Of a stretch of DNA of 64,000 nucleotides, positions 40,630-48,842 are shown piece by piece; positions within the stretch are counted from its first letter, which is position 1, and the number at the start of each line of letters is the position of its first letter. The position numbers were made by a program, and so were the translations under genes. The DNA comes from Gemmobacter aquatilis (GTDB taxonomy: Bacteria; Pseudomonadota; Alphaproteobacteria; Rhodobacterales; Rhodobacteraceae), in assembly GCF_900110025.1 (NCBI RefSeq), contig NZ_FOCE01000005.1:62001-126000 (forward strand), read 5' to 3'. The notes under the pieces were generated by a model. The model made no database searches, was not told the origin of the DNA, and saw only the letters and a list, made by a program, of their open reading frames with translations.

Positions 40630-41111
40630 TGAATGTTTCAGAACTCATTGATCTGGCAAAGAAATCTGGTGTGATGATTGCCACCGCAGAAAGCTGCACC
40701 GGTGGCATGATCGCCGCGGCGCTGACCGATATTGCCGGGTCTTCTGCGGTGTTCGACCGCGGCTTCGTCACCTATTCCAACGCCGCCAAACAGGACATGC
40801 TGGGGGTGCGGGTAGAGACGCTGGATGCCCATGGCGCAGTTTCGGAAGAGGTCGCCCGCGAAATGGCCGAGGGCGCGCGGGCCCGATCACGCGCCGGGTT
40901 GGCGGTTTCGGTCACCGGCATCGCCGGACCGGGCGGATCAGAGCACAAACCGGAAGGCCGCGTCTGCTTCGGGTTGGCACAGGAAGGCCGCACAACCCTT
41001 TGTGAAACCGTGGAATTTGGCGCCATAGGCCGCGCGGGCGTGCGCGCCGCCAGCCGCGACCACGCGCTGCGCCTGCTGGCTACGGCACTTCAGCGCGGCA
41101 CGGGCGTATAA
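40629..41111 (+). CDS. CinA C-terminal domain protein (nicotinamide-nucleotide amidohydrolase)
   Basis: A 160-aa stand-alone CinA C-domain, which deamidates NMN in pyridine nucleotide salvage. Motifs: TAESCTGGMIAAALTD, SNAAKQDMLGV and VTGIAGPGGSEHKP..GRV. The ATG at 40629 overlaps the pgpA stop by one base (TGATG). The N-terminal MoaB-like domain of full CinA is absent, as in E. coli PncC. Its 3' end overlaps the convergent COQ10/RatA gene by 22 bp. Confidence 0.93.
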   Translation: MNVSELIDLAKKSGVMIATAESCTGGMIAAALTDIAGSSAVFDRGFVTYSNAAKQDMLGVRVETLDAHGAVSEEVAREMAEGARARSRAGLAVSVTGIAGPGGSEHKPEGRVCFGLAQEGRTTLCETVEFGAIGRAGVRAASRDHALRLLATALQRGTGV

Positions 41112-41545
41112 AGCTCTGCCGCGCGCCGTTCAAAAGCGCGCACCACGCGCAGCATCGCCTCGTTGAACACCACGCCGATGATGCCTTGCAGGATGGCGTT
41201 GCGAAACTCGAAATCCACGAAAAACTCCACCTCGCATCCGCCTTCAACATCGCGGAATCCCCAGGTGCTTTTCATGAATTTGAAAGGCCCATCAATATAT
41301 TCCGTGTCGATCTTGAAGCGCTCTGGGTACAGCGTCACCCGGCTGCCGAAGCGTTCACGGAACACCTTGAAGCTGATCACCAGATCGGCCTCCATCACCT
41401 CGCCCCCCTCGATCGGCGTGCGCGAACGGATGCGCGCCGCCGCCGTCCAGGGCAGGAATTTCGGATAGGAGGCGACATCCGCCACGAGGTCATACATCTG
41501 CTGCGCCGTATAGGGCAGAACGCGCTTCTCGTGATGGGTGGGCAT
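41090..41545 (-). CDS. Coenzyme Q-binding protein COQ10 / RatA family START-like protein
   Basis: A 151-aa SRPBCC-fold protein (PYTAQQMYDLVADVASYPKFLPW near the N-terminus is the typical signature; later GPFKFMKSTWGF and EVEFFVDFEF). Alphaproteobacterial members are annotated as COQ10 and are thought to bind ubiquinone; E. coli RatA is a relative. The sequence does not separate the two roles. Divergent from hpt; convergent overlap of 22 bp with the CinA-type gene. Confidence 0.9.
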   Translation of the reverse strand: MPTHHEKRVLPYTAQQMYDLVADVASYPKFLPWTAAARIRSRTPIEGGEVMEADLVISFKVFRERFGSRVTLYPERFKIDTEYIDGPFKFMKSTWGFRDVEGGCEVEFFVDFEFRNAILQGIIGVVFNEAMLRVVRAFERRAAELYTPVPR

Positions 41546-41612
41546 GGCTTCTTCCCGGCGTGACTTCGCTTTCGGTATTGGGTAAAACGGGCAAGGAAAT
41601 CAAGGGCCGGAC

Positions 41613-42152
41613 ATGACACAAAACCCCTATGTGATCGACCAGATGATCTCGGCCAAGGCGATTGCCGCGCGGGTGGAGGCACTGGCGCGCGAGATCACCG
41701 CACATTTCCGCGGCACCGACAAGCTGGTGGTGGTGGGGCTGCTGCGCGGGTCTTTCGTGTTCATTGCCGATCTGGTGCGCGAGCTGGATCTGCCGGTCGA
41801 GGTGGATTTTCTGGAGGCGTCAAGCTATGGCGACGCCACCCATTCCAGCCGGGAAGTCCGTATTCTCAAGGACTTGCGCGGTGAAATTGCCGGGCGCGAC
41901 GTGCTGGTGGTGGAAGACATCGTCGATACCGGATTTACGCTGAGCCATGTGCTGCACTTGCTGCGCGCGCGGGGGCCGAAGCGGCTGGAGGTCTGCGCCC
42001 TGCTGGACAAACCGTCGCGGCGCGAGGTGGATATTCGCGCGACATGGACGGGATTCGAGATTCCTGATGAGTTTGTCGTGGGTTACGGCATCGACTTCGC
42101 ACAGCGCAACCGCAACCTGCCCTATATCGGCAAGGTGCGTTTCCTCGCATGA
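41613..42152 (+). CDS. hpt: Hypoxanthine phosphoribosyltransferase
   Basis: A 179-aa type I PRTase for purine salvage, converting hypoxanthine (and guanine) to nucleotides. Motifs: [20 protein letters not shown] and the PRPP-binding loop [14 protein letters not shown]-terminal [17 protein letters not shown] is characteristic of Hpt. It overlaps the glycosylase start by ATGA. Confidence 0.95.
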   Translation: MTQNPYVIDQMISAKAIAARVEALAREITAHFRGTDKLVVVGLLRGSFVFIADLVRELDLPVEVDFLEASSYGDATHSSREVRILKDLRGEIAGRDVLVVEDIVDTGFTLSHVLHLLRARGPKRLEVCALLDKPSRREVDIRATWTGFEIPDEFVVGYGIDFAQRNRNLPYIGKVRFLA

Positions 42153-42643
42153 TCCTGCCGGACCGCCTGCGCCCCGGGCTGGACATCGTGTTCTGCGGCA
42201 CGGCGGCTGGCCCGGTTTCGGCCAAGCGCGGGTTGTATTATGCCGGGCCGGGCAATCGGTTCTGGCCGCTGCTGGCCGAAACCGGGCTGACGCCGCGCCG
42301 CCTGATGCCAGAGGACGACCATCTGCTGCCCGATTTCGGTTTGGGGCTGACCGATCTGGCCAAGACCGCCTCGGGGACAGATGCGAAGATCCCGGCGCAA
42401 GCCTATGATCCTGAAGGACTTATGCAGAAGATCAACCAATACCGCCCGCGCGCCCTGGCCTTCACCAGCCTGACCGCCGCGCGGCTGGCGCTTGGCAACG
42501 CCTATCTGCGGCCCGGTCTGCAGCCCGCCGATGCGCGCCTGCCGGGGCTGGAGATTTGGGCGCTGCCGTCGCCTTCGGGCAGCGCGCGGGGGCATTTTCA
42601 GCTTGGCCCGTGGCAGGCGCTTGCCGATTGGCGGCGCGGATGA
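42149..42643 (+). CDS. mug: Mismatch-specific (G:T/U) DNA glycosylase, Mug-like
   Basis: A 164-aa UDG family 2 protein that excises U or T opposite G. N-terminal signature [13 protein letters not shown], then [25 protein letters not shown] and the C-terminal [13 protein letters not shown]. In E. coli Mug the N-terminal motif is GINPG, so GTAAG differs; this variant is common in alphaproteobacterial 'mismatch-specific DNA-glycosylase' entries. Coupled to hpt (ATGA) and to the next 55-aa gene (ATGA). Confidence 0.9.
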   Translation: MILPDRLRPGLDIVFCGTAAGPVSAKRGLYYAGPGNRFWPLLAETGLTPRRLMPEDDHLLPDFGLGLTDLAKTASGTDAKIPAQAYDPEGLMQKINQYRPRALAFTSLTAARLALGNAYLRPGLQPADARLPGLEIWALPSPSGSARGHFQLGPWQALADWRRG

Positions 42644-42807
42644 TCTGGCTGATCCGCATGGCCCGCTGGGCGCGCCACCCGCCAAGCTGGGGGCGGGTGA
42701 AGCTGGTGGTCGGCGTGGTGCTGGTCTGTCTGGCGCTGGCGGGGGCCGAATACCTTTGGGGCTGGCCCGACTGGCTGACCGTCAACCGGCTGCCGCGCCG
42801 ACCCTGA
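42640..42807 (+). CDS. Small membrane protein, 55 aa
   Basis: The ATG at 42640 overlaps the mug stop (ATGA). It encodes 55 residues, with a basic N-terminus and one helix (about residues 22-41, VKLVVGVVLVCLALAGAEYL), then a short tail. Coupling and hydropathy support a real gene; the function is unknown. Confidence 0.65.
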   Translation: MIWLIRMARWARHPPSWGRVKLVVGVVLVCLALAGAEYLWGWPDWLTVNRLPRRP

Positions 42808-42828
42808 CCCCCGGCACAGCGCGTCCAT

Positions 42829-42861
42829 TTTGCGTACACTTTGCGTACACCCCCTGTACAC
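42829..42861 (+). promoter_or_regulatory. Triple GTACAC direct repeat at 11-bp spacing
   Basis: TTTGCGTACAC occurs twice in tandem (42829-42839, 42840-42850) and GTACAC occurs a third time at 42856. The GTACAC cores start at 42834, 42845 and 42856, exactly 11 bp apart, about one helical turn. It lies about 100 bp before the cytochrome c start and is a plausible binding site for a protein contacting one face of the helix. Confidence 0.45.
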
Positions 42862-42960
42862 CGGGTGTTCAGACAGAAGTCCACCCCCTGTGCATCCCGC
42901 AAGACGCCCCTGCCGCTTTCTGGCAGACTGGCGGCAGAATCCCTTGCCAGAGGTCTGCCC

Positions 42961-43851
42961 ATGCCGCGCCTGCTTCCCAGCCTGCTTCTGCTCGCGGCCC
43001 TTTGCGGCGGATTTGGCTGGTGGATGACGGCGCCGCAGCCACTGCCGCCCGAGGCGACGGCGGGGCTGAGCGGCGACGCGGTGAAGGGCGAGGCGGTGTT
43101 CTGGGCGGCGGGCTGTGCGTCATGCCACATGGCACCCGAGGCGTCGGGGGCGGCGCAGCGGGTGCTGTCGGGCGGGCAGCGGTTTACCACGGCGTTCGGC
43201 ACCTTCATCGCCCCCAATATCTCGCCCGATCCGCAGCAGGGAATCGGCGGGTGGAGCCTGGCGCAATTTGCCAATGCGGTGCAGCGCGGCATTTCGCCCG
43301 AGGGCGACCATCTTTACCCCGCCTTCCCCTATGCGGCCTATGCAAAGATGGCGATGCAGGATCTGGCCGATCTGAAGGCCTTCATGGACACGCTGCCGCC
43401 CGACCCGACACCGAGCATGGCGCATGAGGTGGGCTTTCCCTTCAACATCCGCCGCGCGCTTGGCGGCTGGAAGCTGCTGTTCCTGACCGAGGGCTGGGGG
43501 GTGACGGGCGATCTGACGGCGCAGGAAGAACGCGGTCGCTATCTGGCCGAGGCGCTGGCGCATTGCGGCGAATGCCACACGCCGCGCAATGCGCTGGGGG
43601 GCTTGCAGACCACGCGCTGGCTGGCGGGCGCGCCCAATCCCAGTGGCAAGGGCACCATTCCCAACCTCACCCCCGCGAAACTGGACTGGAGCGAAGCCGA
43701 CATCGCCGCCTATCTGACCACCGGATTCACGCCGGAGTTCGACAGCGTGGGCGGCCATATGGCGCATGTGGTGGAAAACTTCGCGCGGTTGCCGGAATCC
43801 GAAGCGCAGGCTGTGGCGGCCTACCTCAAGAAGGTAAATCCCAGCGAATAG
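42961..43851 (+). CDS. Dihaem c-type cytochrome (alcohol/aldehyde dehydrogenase cytochrome c type)
   Basis: A 296-aa exported cytochrome. The N-terminal helix (MPRLLPSLLLLAALCGGF) may be an uncleaved anchor or signal. Haem sites CASCH (52-56) and CGECH (202-206) lie in two cytochrome c domains; FIAPNISPD and SGKGTIPNLTP match the cytochrome subunit of membrane alcohol and gluconate dehydrogenases. No dehydrogenase gene is adjacent. Electron transfer to the respiratory chain is inferred. Confidence 0.9.
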   Translation: MPRLLPSLLLLAALCGGFGWWMTAPQPLPPEATAGLSGDAVKGEAVFWAAGCASCHMAPEASGAAQRVLSGGQRFTTAFGTFIAPNISPDPQQGIGGWSLAQFANAVQRGISPEGDHLYPAFPYAAYAKMAMQDLADLKAFMDTLPPDPTPSMAHEVGFPFNIRRALGGWKLLFLTEGWGVTGDLTAQEERGRYLAEALAHCGECHTPRNALGGLQTTRWLAGAPNPSGKGTIPNLTPAKLDWSEADIAAYLTTGFTPEFDSVGGHMAHVVENFARLPESEAQAVAAYLKKVNPSE

Positions 43852-43860
43852 TCTTCATCC

Positions 43861-43905
43861 TGGCAAAAATACTCTGGGGGTTCGGGGGCAAAGCCCCCGA
43901 TCCAG
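43861..43905. repeat. Intergenic repeat copy B with GGGGG hairpin
   Basis: Contains CAAAAATACTC and a hairpin TCGGGGGC (43882-43889) AAA GCCCCCGA (43893-43900), the same architecture as copies near 3 and 50511. It lies between the convergent ends of the cytochrome c gene and lipA and could act as a terminator for one or both. Confidence 0.6.
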
Positions 43906-43910
43906 GTTTT

Positions 43911-44861
43911 TCAGCCGCGCCCCAGCTTTTCCATCCGTGCGGCGCGCAGGCGGGCGAAATCGTCGCCCGCATGATAGCTCGACCGGGTGAGCGGCGTGGC
44001 CGAAACCATGTGGAAGCCCTTGCCATAGGCGGCTTTTTCGTAGGCGGCAAATTCCTCGGGCGTCACGAAACGGTCCACCCGGTGATGCTTCGGCGTTGGT
44101 TGCAGATATTGGCCGATGGTCAGGAAATCGACATCCGCCGCGCGCATGTCATCCATCACCTGCCGCACCGATTGCGCATCTTCGCCAAGGCCCACCATGA
44201 TGCCGGATTTGGTGAACATGGTCGGATCGAGTTCCTTGACCCGCTGCAACAGGCGCAGCGAGTGGAAATAGCGCGCGCCGGGGCGCACGGTCGGGTAGAG
44301 GCCGGGCACGGTTTCAAGGTTGTGGTTGAACACGTCAGGCCGCGCCTCGACCACCTTTTCCAGCGCGGCGGGGGCGCATTTCAGGAAATCGGGGGTGAGG
44401 ATTTCAATCGTGGTGTCGGGCGCGCGGTGGCGGATGGCGCGGATGGTCTGGGCGAAATGCTCGGCCCCGCCATCCTCCAGATCGTCACGGTCCACCGAGG
44501 TGATGACGACATGCTTCAACCCCAGCGTCTGCACCGCATGGGCGACGCGACCGGGTTCAAAGGCGTCCAGCGTGTCGGGCTTGCCGGTGGCAATGTTGCA
44601 GAAGGAACAGCCGCGGGTGCAGATGTCGCCCATGATCATCATGGTGGCGTGGCCCTGGCTCCAGCATTCGCCGACATTCGGGCAGCCGGCCTCTTCGCAA
44701 ACTGTGACCAGCTTGTTCGATTTCAGAATCTCGCGCGTGTCCTTGTAGCCCTGCGAGGTCGGCGCCTTGACGCGGATCCAGGACGGCTTCTTCGGCTGTT
44801 CCTGATCGGGGCGGTGCGCCTTTTCAGGGTGACGCTGATCGGGAATCTTGAGGTCACGCAT
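43911..44861 (-). CDS. lipA: Lipoyl synthase
   Basis: A 316-aa radical SAM enzyme that inserts two sulfurs into octanoyl groups on lipoate-dependent proteins. Motifs: auxiliary-cluster [12 protein letters not shown], radical [11 protein letters not shown], and late RSSYHAGDD with the conserved RSSYHA. The start at 44861 ([18 protein letters not shown]) is the usual LipA start; the longer frame to 45017 is not. Convergent with the cytochrome gene, divergent from aqpZ. Confidence 0.96.
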   Translation of the reverse strand: MRDLKIPDQRHPEKAHRPDQEQPKKPSWIRVKAPTSQGYKDTREILKSNKLVTVCEEAGCPNVGECWSQGHATMMIMGDICTRGCSFCNIATGKPDTLDAFEPGRVAHAVQTLGLKHVVITSVDRDDLEDGGAEHFAQTIRAIRHRAPDTTIEILTPDFLKCAPAALEKVVEARPDVFNHNLETVPGLYPTVRPGARYFHSLRLLQRVKELDPTMFTKSGIMVGLGEDAQSVRQVMDDMRAADVDFLTIGQYLQPTPKHHRVDRFVTPEEFAAYEKAAYGKGFHMVSATPLTRSSYHAGDDFARLRAARMEKLGRG

Positions 44862-44980
44862 CGCAAATTTCCCCCTGACGGCACGTTCCCTTCTGACATA
44901 GGCTTTTTCCCGGGGACTGGCAACCGCAGCGCTGGAAAGGCGCGCGGGCGGTCTTCGGGACATGTGCAGGAGTTTGAGTG

Positions 44981-45667
44981 ATGACAAAGAAATTGATCGC
45001 CGAAGCGCTGGGGACATTGATCCTTGTGCTGTTCGGCTGCGGGGCAGCGGTGCTGATGGGGGCGCAGATCGGCATGACCGGCATCGCGCTGGCCTTCGGG
45101 CTGGCGATTGTGGCGGCGGCCTATGGGTTGGGCGCGATTTCGGGGGCGCATCTGAACCCGGCCGTTTCGCTGGGCATGGTGCTGGCCGGACGGATGTCGG
45201 TGGCCGAGTTCATCGGCTATGCGGTAGCGCAATGTGTGGGCGCCGTGCTGGGCGCGCTGGTGCTGTTTGCCATTGCCAGCGGCAAGGCGGATTACACGCT
45301 GGCGGGCAACGGGCTGGGGCAGAACGGCTTTGGGCCGGGCTATCTGGGCGAATACAGCCTGACTGCGGCGCTGATCTTTGAAGCGGTGATGACGTTCCTG
45401 TTCGTCACGGTGATTCTGGGCGCGACCGGCCCGGAGGCGGCGCCGGGCTTTGCGGGCCTTGCGATCGGGTTGACGCTGGCGGCGATTCACCTTGTGGGCA
45501 TCAACGTCACCGGCGTTTCGGTCAACCCGGCGCGCAGCTTCGGCCCGGCGCTGATCGTGGGTGGGCAGGCGATGGCGCAGCTTTGGGTGTTCATTGTGGC
45601 GCCGCTGGCGGGCGGGGCACTGGCCGGATTGCTGTATGCGGCAGGCCTGACCCGCGCCGAGGATTGA
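44981..45667 (+). CDS. aqpZ: Aquaporin Z
   Basis: A 228-aa water channel with six helices and two NPA motifs (HLNPAVS and VNPARSFGP) forming the pore. ATG at 44981 is preferred over the adjacent GTG at 44978; AGGAG lies about 11 nt upstream. Family length is usual. The other strand carries lipA, with about 120 bp between the starts. Confidence 0.93.
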   Translation: MTKKLIAEALGTLILVLFGCGAAVLMGAQIGMTGIALAFGLAIVAAAYGLGAISGAHLNPAVSLGMVLAGRMSVAEFIGYAVAQCVGAVLGALVLFAIASGKADYTLAGNGLGQNGFGPGYLGEYSLTAALIFEAVMTFLFVTVILGATGPEAAPGFAGLAIGLTLAAIHLVGINVTGVSVNPARSFGPALIVGGQAMAQLWVFIVAPLAGGALAGLLYAAGLTRAED

Positions 45668-45681
45668 GGCGCCCACGCGAT

Positions 45682-45708
45682 CAGGCTGCGCAATAATTGC
45701 GCAGCCTG
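45682..45708. promoter_or_regulatory. Perfect 27-bp palindrome downstream of aqpZ
   Basis: Arms CAGGCTGCGCAAT (45682-45694) and ATTGCGCAGCCTG (45696-45708) are exact reverse complements around a single A. It is 14 bp past the aqpZ stop. As RNA it forms a strong stem but with no following U-run, so terminator use is uncertain; it may also be a protein site. Confidence 0.5.
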
Positions 45709-45780
45709 TCCGGGGCGCGGATCTGCTGCGGCGCGGCGCCTTGACCGCTGCAGCGCGGCGCGATAGCCCGGAGGCATCGT

Positions 45781-45797
45781 TTTAGAACGAGTCCAAG
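45781..45797. promoter_or_regulatory. Possible Irr/iron-control-element-like site upstream of the peroxiredoxin gene
   Basis: TTTAGAAcgaGTCCAAG partly matches the alphaproteobacterial ICE motif TTTAGAA-N3-TTCTAAA; the left half is exact and the right half about 4 of 7. It is 25 bp upstream of the peroxiredoxin start. Weak. Confidence 0.25.
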
Positions 45798-45821
45798 TGG
45801 CTCTGAAGAAGGATCCTCCTC

Positions 45822-46370
45822 ATGCTTCCCGGCTCCAAGCTGCCCTCTGTCACCTTCCACACCCGCGTGCGCGACGAAGCCGTGGGCGGGCCCAACCCCT
45901 ATCGCTGGCAGGACATGACCACCGAGGATTATTTCGGCGGCAAGCGCGTGGTGCTGTTCGCCCTGCCCGGCGCCTTTACCCCCACCTGTTCGACCTATCA
46001 GCTTCCGGGCTTTGAAAAGGGGTTCGGCGATTTCGCGGCGCTGGGGATCGACACGATCTATTGCCTGTCGGTGAACGACAGCTTTGTGATGAACCAGTGG
46101 GCCAAGGCGCAAGGTCTTGAAAACGTGCAGGTCATCCCGGATGGATCGGGCGAGTTCACCCGGCGCGTCGGGATGCTGGTGCGCAAGGACAATCTGGGCT
46201 TCGGGCTGCGCAGCTGGCGCTATGCCGCCGTGATCAACGACGGCGTGGTGGAGGCGTGGTTCGAGGAACCGGGTCTGGCCGACAACCATGGCGAAGACCC
46301 TTACGGCGTGTCGTCGCCGGAAACCGTGCTGGGTTGGCTGATCGAGGCTTCCAAGGCGCAGGCCGCCTGA
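45822..46370 (+). CDS. Peroxiredoxin, Prx5 type
   Basis: A 182-aa peroxidase that reduces peroxides with a thiol donor. The peroxidatic Cys56 sits in PGAFTPTCSTYQLP; a second Cys81 (IYCLSVND) is not the usual resolving position, so glutathione/glutaredoxin recycling is likely. The late SSPETVL tail is standard. ATG at 45822 follows AAGGA plus spacer. A GC-rich terminator follows at 46395-46426. Confidence 0.93.
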   Translation: MLPGSKLPSVTFHTRVRDEAVGGPNPYRWQDMTTEDYFGGKRVVLFALPGAFTPTCSTYQLPGFEKGFGDFAALGIDTIYCLSVNDSFVMNQWAKAQGLENVQVIPDGSGEFTRRVGMLVRKDNLGFGLRSWRYAAVINDGVVEAWFEEPGLADNHGEDPYGVSSPETVLGWLIEASKAQAA

Positions 46371-46394
46371 CGCTGCGATTGCAGGCAGAAAGAT

Positions 46395-46426
46395 GGGGCC
46401 GGGCCGGCGCAGGCCCGGCCCCGTTT
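46395..46426 (+). terminator. Intrinsic terminator after the peroxiredoxin gene
   Basis: Arms GGGGCCGGGCC (46395-46405) and GGCCCGGCCCC (46412-46422) around a 6-nt loop, then GTTTC. Short T-run, strong stem. Confidence 0.75.
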
Positions 46427-46477
46427 CATTTGCAGGGCAGTTTTCTGTGGAGAACTCTGTGCAGGCGCAGCAATTCA

Positions 46478-46491
46478 TTGATCTGCATCAA
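46478..46491. promoter_or_regulatory. Perfect FNR/FnrL box
   Basis: TTGATCTGCATCAA matches TTGAT-N4-ATCAA at all ten defined positions. It lies 68 bp upstream of the LysE-type gene start, the usual location for Fnr-type activation. Confidence 0.6.
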
Positions 46492-46558
46492 GGCGCGCGC
46501 CATGCTGCCGGGCGATCCATCGCCTGCTGCCCCCAACGCCTGCTGCCAAGGAGAGATG

Positions 46559-47131
46559 ATGCCCCTGACGGAACTGGCTTTCGCGCTGCTGGTCCTGCTG
46601 CTGACGCCGGGGCCGACCAATACGCTGCTCGCCGTGGCGGGCACCGAACGCGGCTGGCGCGGGGCGCTGCCACTGATCCCGTTCGAGGTGCTGGCCTATC
46701 TGCTGGTGGTGGTGCCGCTGGCGCTGGCCGGTCAGGCGCTGCTGACCGCCCTGCCCGTTCTGAAACCGGTGATCGGCGGGATGGCGGCGCTGTGGGTGAT
46801 GGGGTTGGCCGTGAAGATGTGGCGCCTGCCCGAAGCCGGGGCCGCGCCGCAGGTCACGGCGGGGCGGGTGTTCGTGACCACGCTGCTGAACCCCAAGGCA
46901 CTGATCGTCGGGCTGGTGCTGCTGCCGGGGGCCGGACTGGCGCTGCGGGCGGGGTTGTTTGCGGCGCTGGTGGTGAGCGTCGCGGCGGTCTGGGCGGCGC
47001 TGGGGGCCTGTATCGCCGGGCGATCCGATTGCCCGGCGCGGCAGACGGCGCCGCTGTTTCGCCGCATCGCAGCCCTGTGGCTGGGGGCGCTGTCACTTGG
47101 GCTGATGCTGGGCAGCCTGCCGCACCTGTAA
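46559..47131 (+). CDS. LysE/RhtB-family amino acid exporter
   Basis: A 190-aa transporter with about six helices. The N-terminal segment LLLTPGPTNTLL is the family signature (TPGP). ATG at 46559 is 5 nt after AAGGAG; an ATG just before it at 46556 is closer. The longer frames from 46256 and 46393 are in other contexts and rejected. Members export amino acids or homoserine lactones. A perfect FNR box upstream hints at oxygen control. Confidence 0.86.
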   Translation: MPLTELAFALLVLLLTPGPTNTLLAVAGTERGWRGALPLIPFEVLAYLLVVVPLALAGQALLTALPVLKPVIGGMAALWVMGLAVKMWRLPEAGAAPQVTAGRVFVTTLLNPKALIVGLVLLPGAGLALRAGLFAALVVSVAAVWAALGACIAGRSDCPARQTAPLFRRIAALWLGALSLGLMLGSLPHL

Positions 47132-47141
47132 CCTGATCGGC

Positions 47142-48251
47142 CTATCCGATCAGCGGCCCGGTGCGGCCATAGGTTTCATCATAATGCCGCCGCAGCCGCT
47201 GCAAGGCGATGCGCAGCACGATCTTGCCCGACCGCGCGGCCCAACCCATGCGCTTTTCCGCGATCTCCAACCCTTCCTGATAGCAGCAGACGCGCAGCAG
47301 GATGTCGCCCAGCCCCGGCCCCAGATCGCGCAAGGCGACCGCCACCCGATCCCGGGCCGAGCCGCTGGCGGGCAGCGGTGCCGCGCCGCCGGTCAGGAAA
47401 CTGTCCCAGTTCGGCGCCCCGCGCGCACCGATCTGCGCCAGTTCGTAATCTTCGTGCAGGCGTTCGGCGGCGCGCAGCAGATCCGGTTCCAGAAACACAT
47501 TGCCCTCCTTGTCGCGGCGCCGGGCCAGCACGGCGACCGGGCTTTCGCTGACCGCATGGCGCATCCGCCGCGCGCCGTCATCTGCCCGGTCGGACCAGCG
47601 CTCCGGCCCGGTGAAGGCGGCGGGGGCTTCGGCCATGCCGCAGGCCGTGTGATGCGCCATGCGGCGGCGGTCTTCCTCCTCGACCATGCGTTTGAGCGCG
47701 GCCCGCCCGGCGGCGGTGATCGCATAGGTGGCCGGTCGCCCCGGTTTGAGGCAGGTGATCCAGTCTTTCAGCGCAAAGGCCTGCGCCACGCCGCGATCCA
47801 GCACGGCGGTTTGCGTCATGGAGCCATCCGAGCCTGTCCGCAGCACGGCGGCCTTTTCCATGTCGGGGGCAATCGCCATCACCGCCCCCGGTTCGGCCAT
47901 GCGGCGCAGGATGCGGCGGCCCTCGCGGGCGATGCTGTCGTCATCCAGCGTGATCGGGGTGCTGCGCAACGGGGCTGTCATGCTCGGGGCGTCCTTTCTG
48001 TCGGGGTCGTCGGGGGTGGGGGCCGTGCCCTGCGCGCGGGCCAGCGCCGCCAGCGCCTCGTCCACCAGCGGATCGTCGCGGCGCGCCTCGTAGCGGCGGA
48101 CCTGACGCAGCACGGTCGAGGCGGCGAGCCCCTCGCGCCGGGCCAGTTCGCGCAGCGACAGTCCCTCTTCGGTGTGATCGAGATACAGCCTGACGGCATC
48201 CGGCAACCATGCCGGCAAAGTGACACTCGCGCTGAGATTCGGTTCCATCAT
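47142..48251 (-). CDS. DUF6456 domain-containing DNA-binding-like protein
   Basis: A 369-aa protein, starting at the ATG at 48251 (MMEPNLSASV) 6 nt after AGGA. It has an N-terminal HTH-like segment (LSLRELARREGLAASTVLRQVRRYE) of a regulator, a central region with a possible winged helix (PATYAITAAGRAALKRMV) and a C-terminal block (GPGLGDILLRVCCYQEGLEIAEKRMGW) that matches DUF6456 as I recall it. Function unknown; a transcription regulator is inferred. Divergent from the DUF6477-type gene. Confidence 0.75.
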   Translation of the reverse strand: MMEPNLSASVTLPAWLPDAVRLYLDHTEEGLSLRELARREGLAASTVLRQVRRYEARRDDPLVDEALAALARAQGTAPTPDDPDRKDAPSMTAPLRSTPITLDDDSIAREGRRILRRMAEPGAVMAIAPDMEKAAVLRTGSDGSMTQTAVLDRGVAQAFALKDWITCLKPGRPATYAITAAGRAALKRMVEEEDRRRMAHHTACGMAEAPAAFTGPERWSDRADDGARRMRHAVSESPVAVLARRRDKEGNVFLEPDLLRAAERLHEDYELAQIGARGAPNWDSFLTGGAAPLPASGSARDRVAVALRDLGPGLGDILLRVCCYQEGLEIAEKRMGWAARSGKIVLRIALQRLRRHYDETYGRTGPLIG

Positions 48252-48479
48252 TTCACGTCCTGCGGCCATGCCCCGGTCGCCTTCCCCAGAATTGGACAAA
48301 AGCAACCGTGGGTAGCATTGGTTACCTGAGCGTTAACAACTGCGTTCCCTCAGGCTTGAGGCCGATAATTGTTTCTAAAACCTAAACAACTGCTGCAGCA
48401 TCGCGCGCTGAAACGCAGCCGGACGCAACGCAAGGTTGCGCTGTGGCATTGTTTCCCCATCGCTTAGGGGAGACCAGAA

Positions 48480-48773
48480 ATGACCGATTTTCGCAGCCTT
48501 CTTGCCGACCTGCGCCGCCCGTGCCTGCTGCTGCGCGCCGCCCGCTTCGGGGTGGAGGATTTTCGCCGCGACCGTGATCTGAAGCGGGTGTTGAACGGCG
48601 AATGCCCCTCTGGCCCCGAGAAGTCGCTGCCCCGCCTGATCGCCGAGGAAGAGCGGCTGGAGGAAACCCGCCGCATCGGCGATGCCAGCTATTCGCTCAA
48701 CCGCCATATCGAGGTGCTGATCGCGCTGATCAGCGAATTGCGTCTGTTGCCGCGCGGGCAACAACCGGCCTGA
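48480..48773 (+). CDS. DUF6477-type small protein
   Basis: A 97-aa soluble protein. MTDFRSLLADLRRPCLLLRAARFG, then RRDRDL and LPRLIAEEERLEETRRIGDASYS, resemble DUF6477 proteins common in Rhodobacterales. An AG-rich ribosome site (GGGGAGACC) precedes the ATG. Function unknown; it is followed by a terminator and lies divergent from the DUF6456 gene. Confidence 0.75.
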   Translation: MTDFRSLLADLRRPCLLLRAARFGVEDFRRDRDLKRVLNGECPSGPEKSLPRLIAEEERLEETRRIGDASYSLNRHIEVLIALISELRLLPRGQQPA

Positions 48774-48794
48774 GCCCCCGGTTCCGCCAATGCA

Positions 48795-48821
48795 AAAGGG
48801 CCGCCCCAGGGGCGGCCCTTT
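48795..48821 (+). terminator. Intrinsic terminator after the DUF6477-type gene
   Basis: Arms AAAGGGCCGCCCC and GGGGCGGCCCTTT around one A; a few T residues follow. The loop needs some fraying. It may also serve the convergent MttB gene. Confidence 0.65.
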
Positions 48822-48842
48822 CCGTTTCCGATGCGGCATCAA

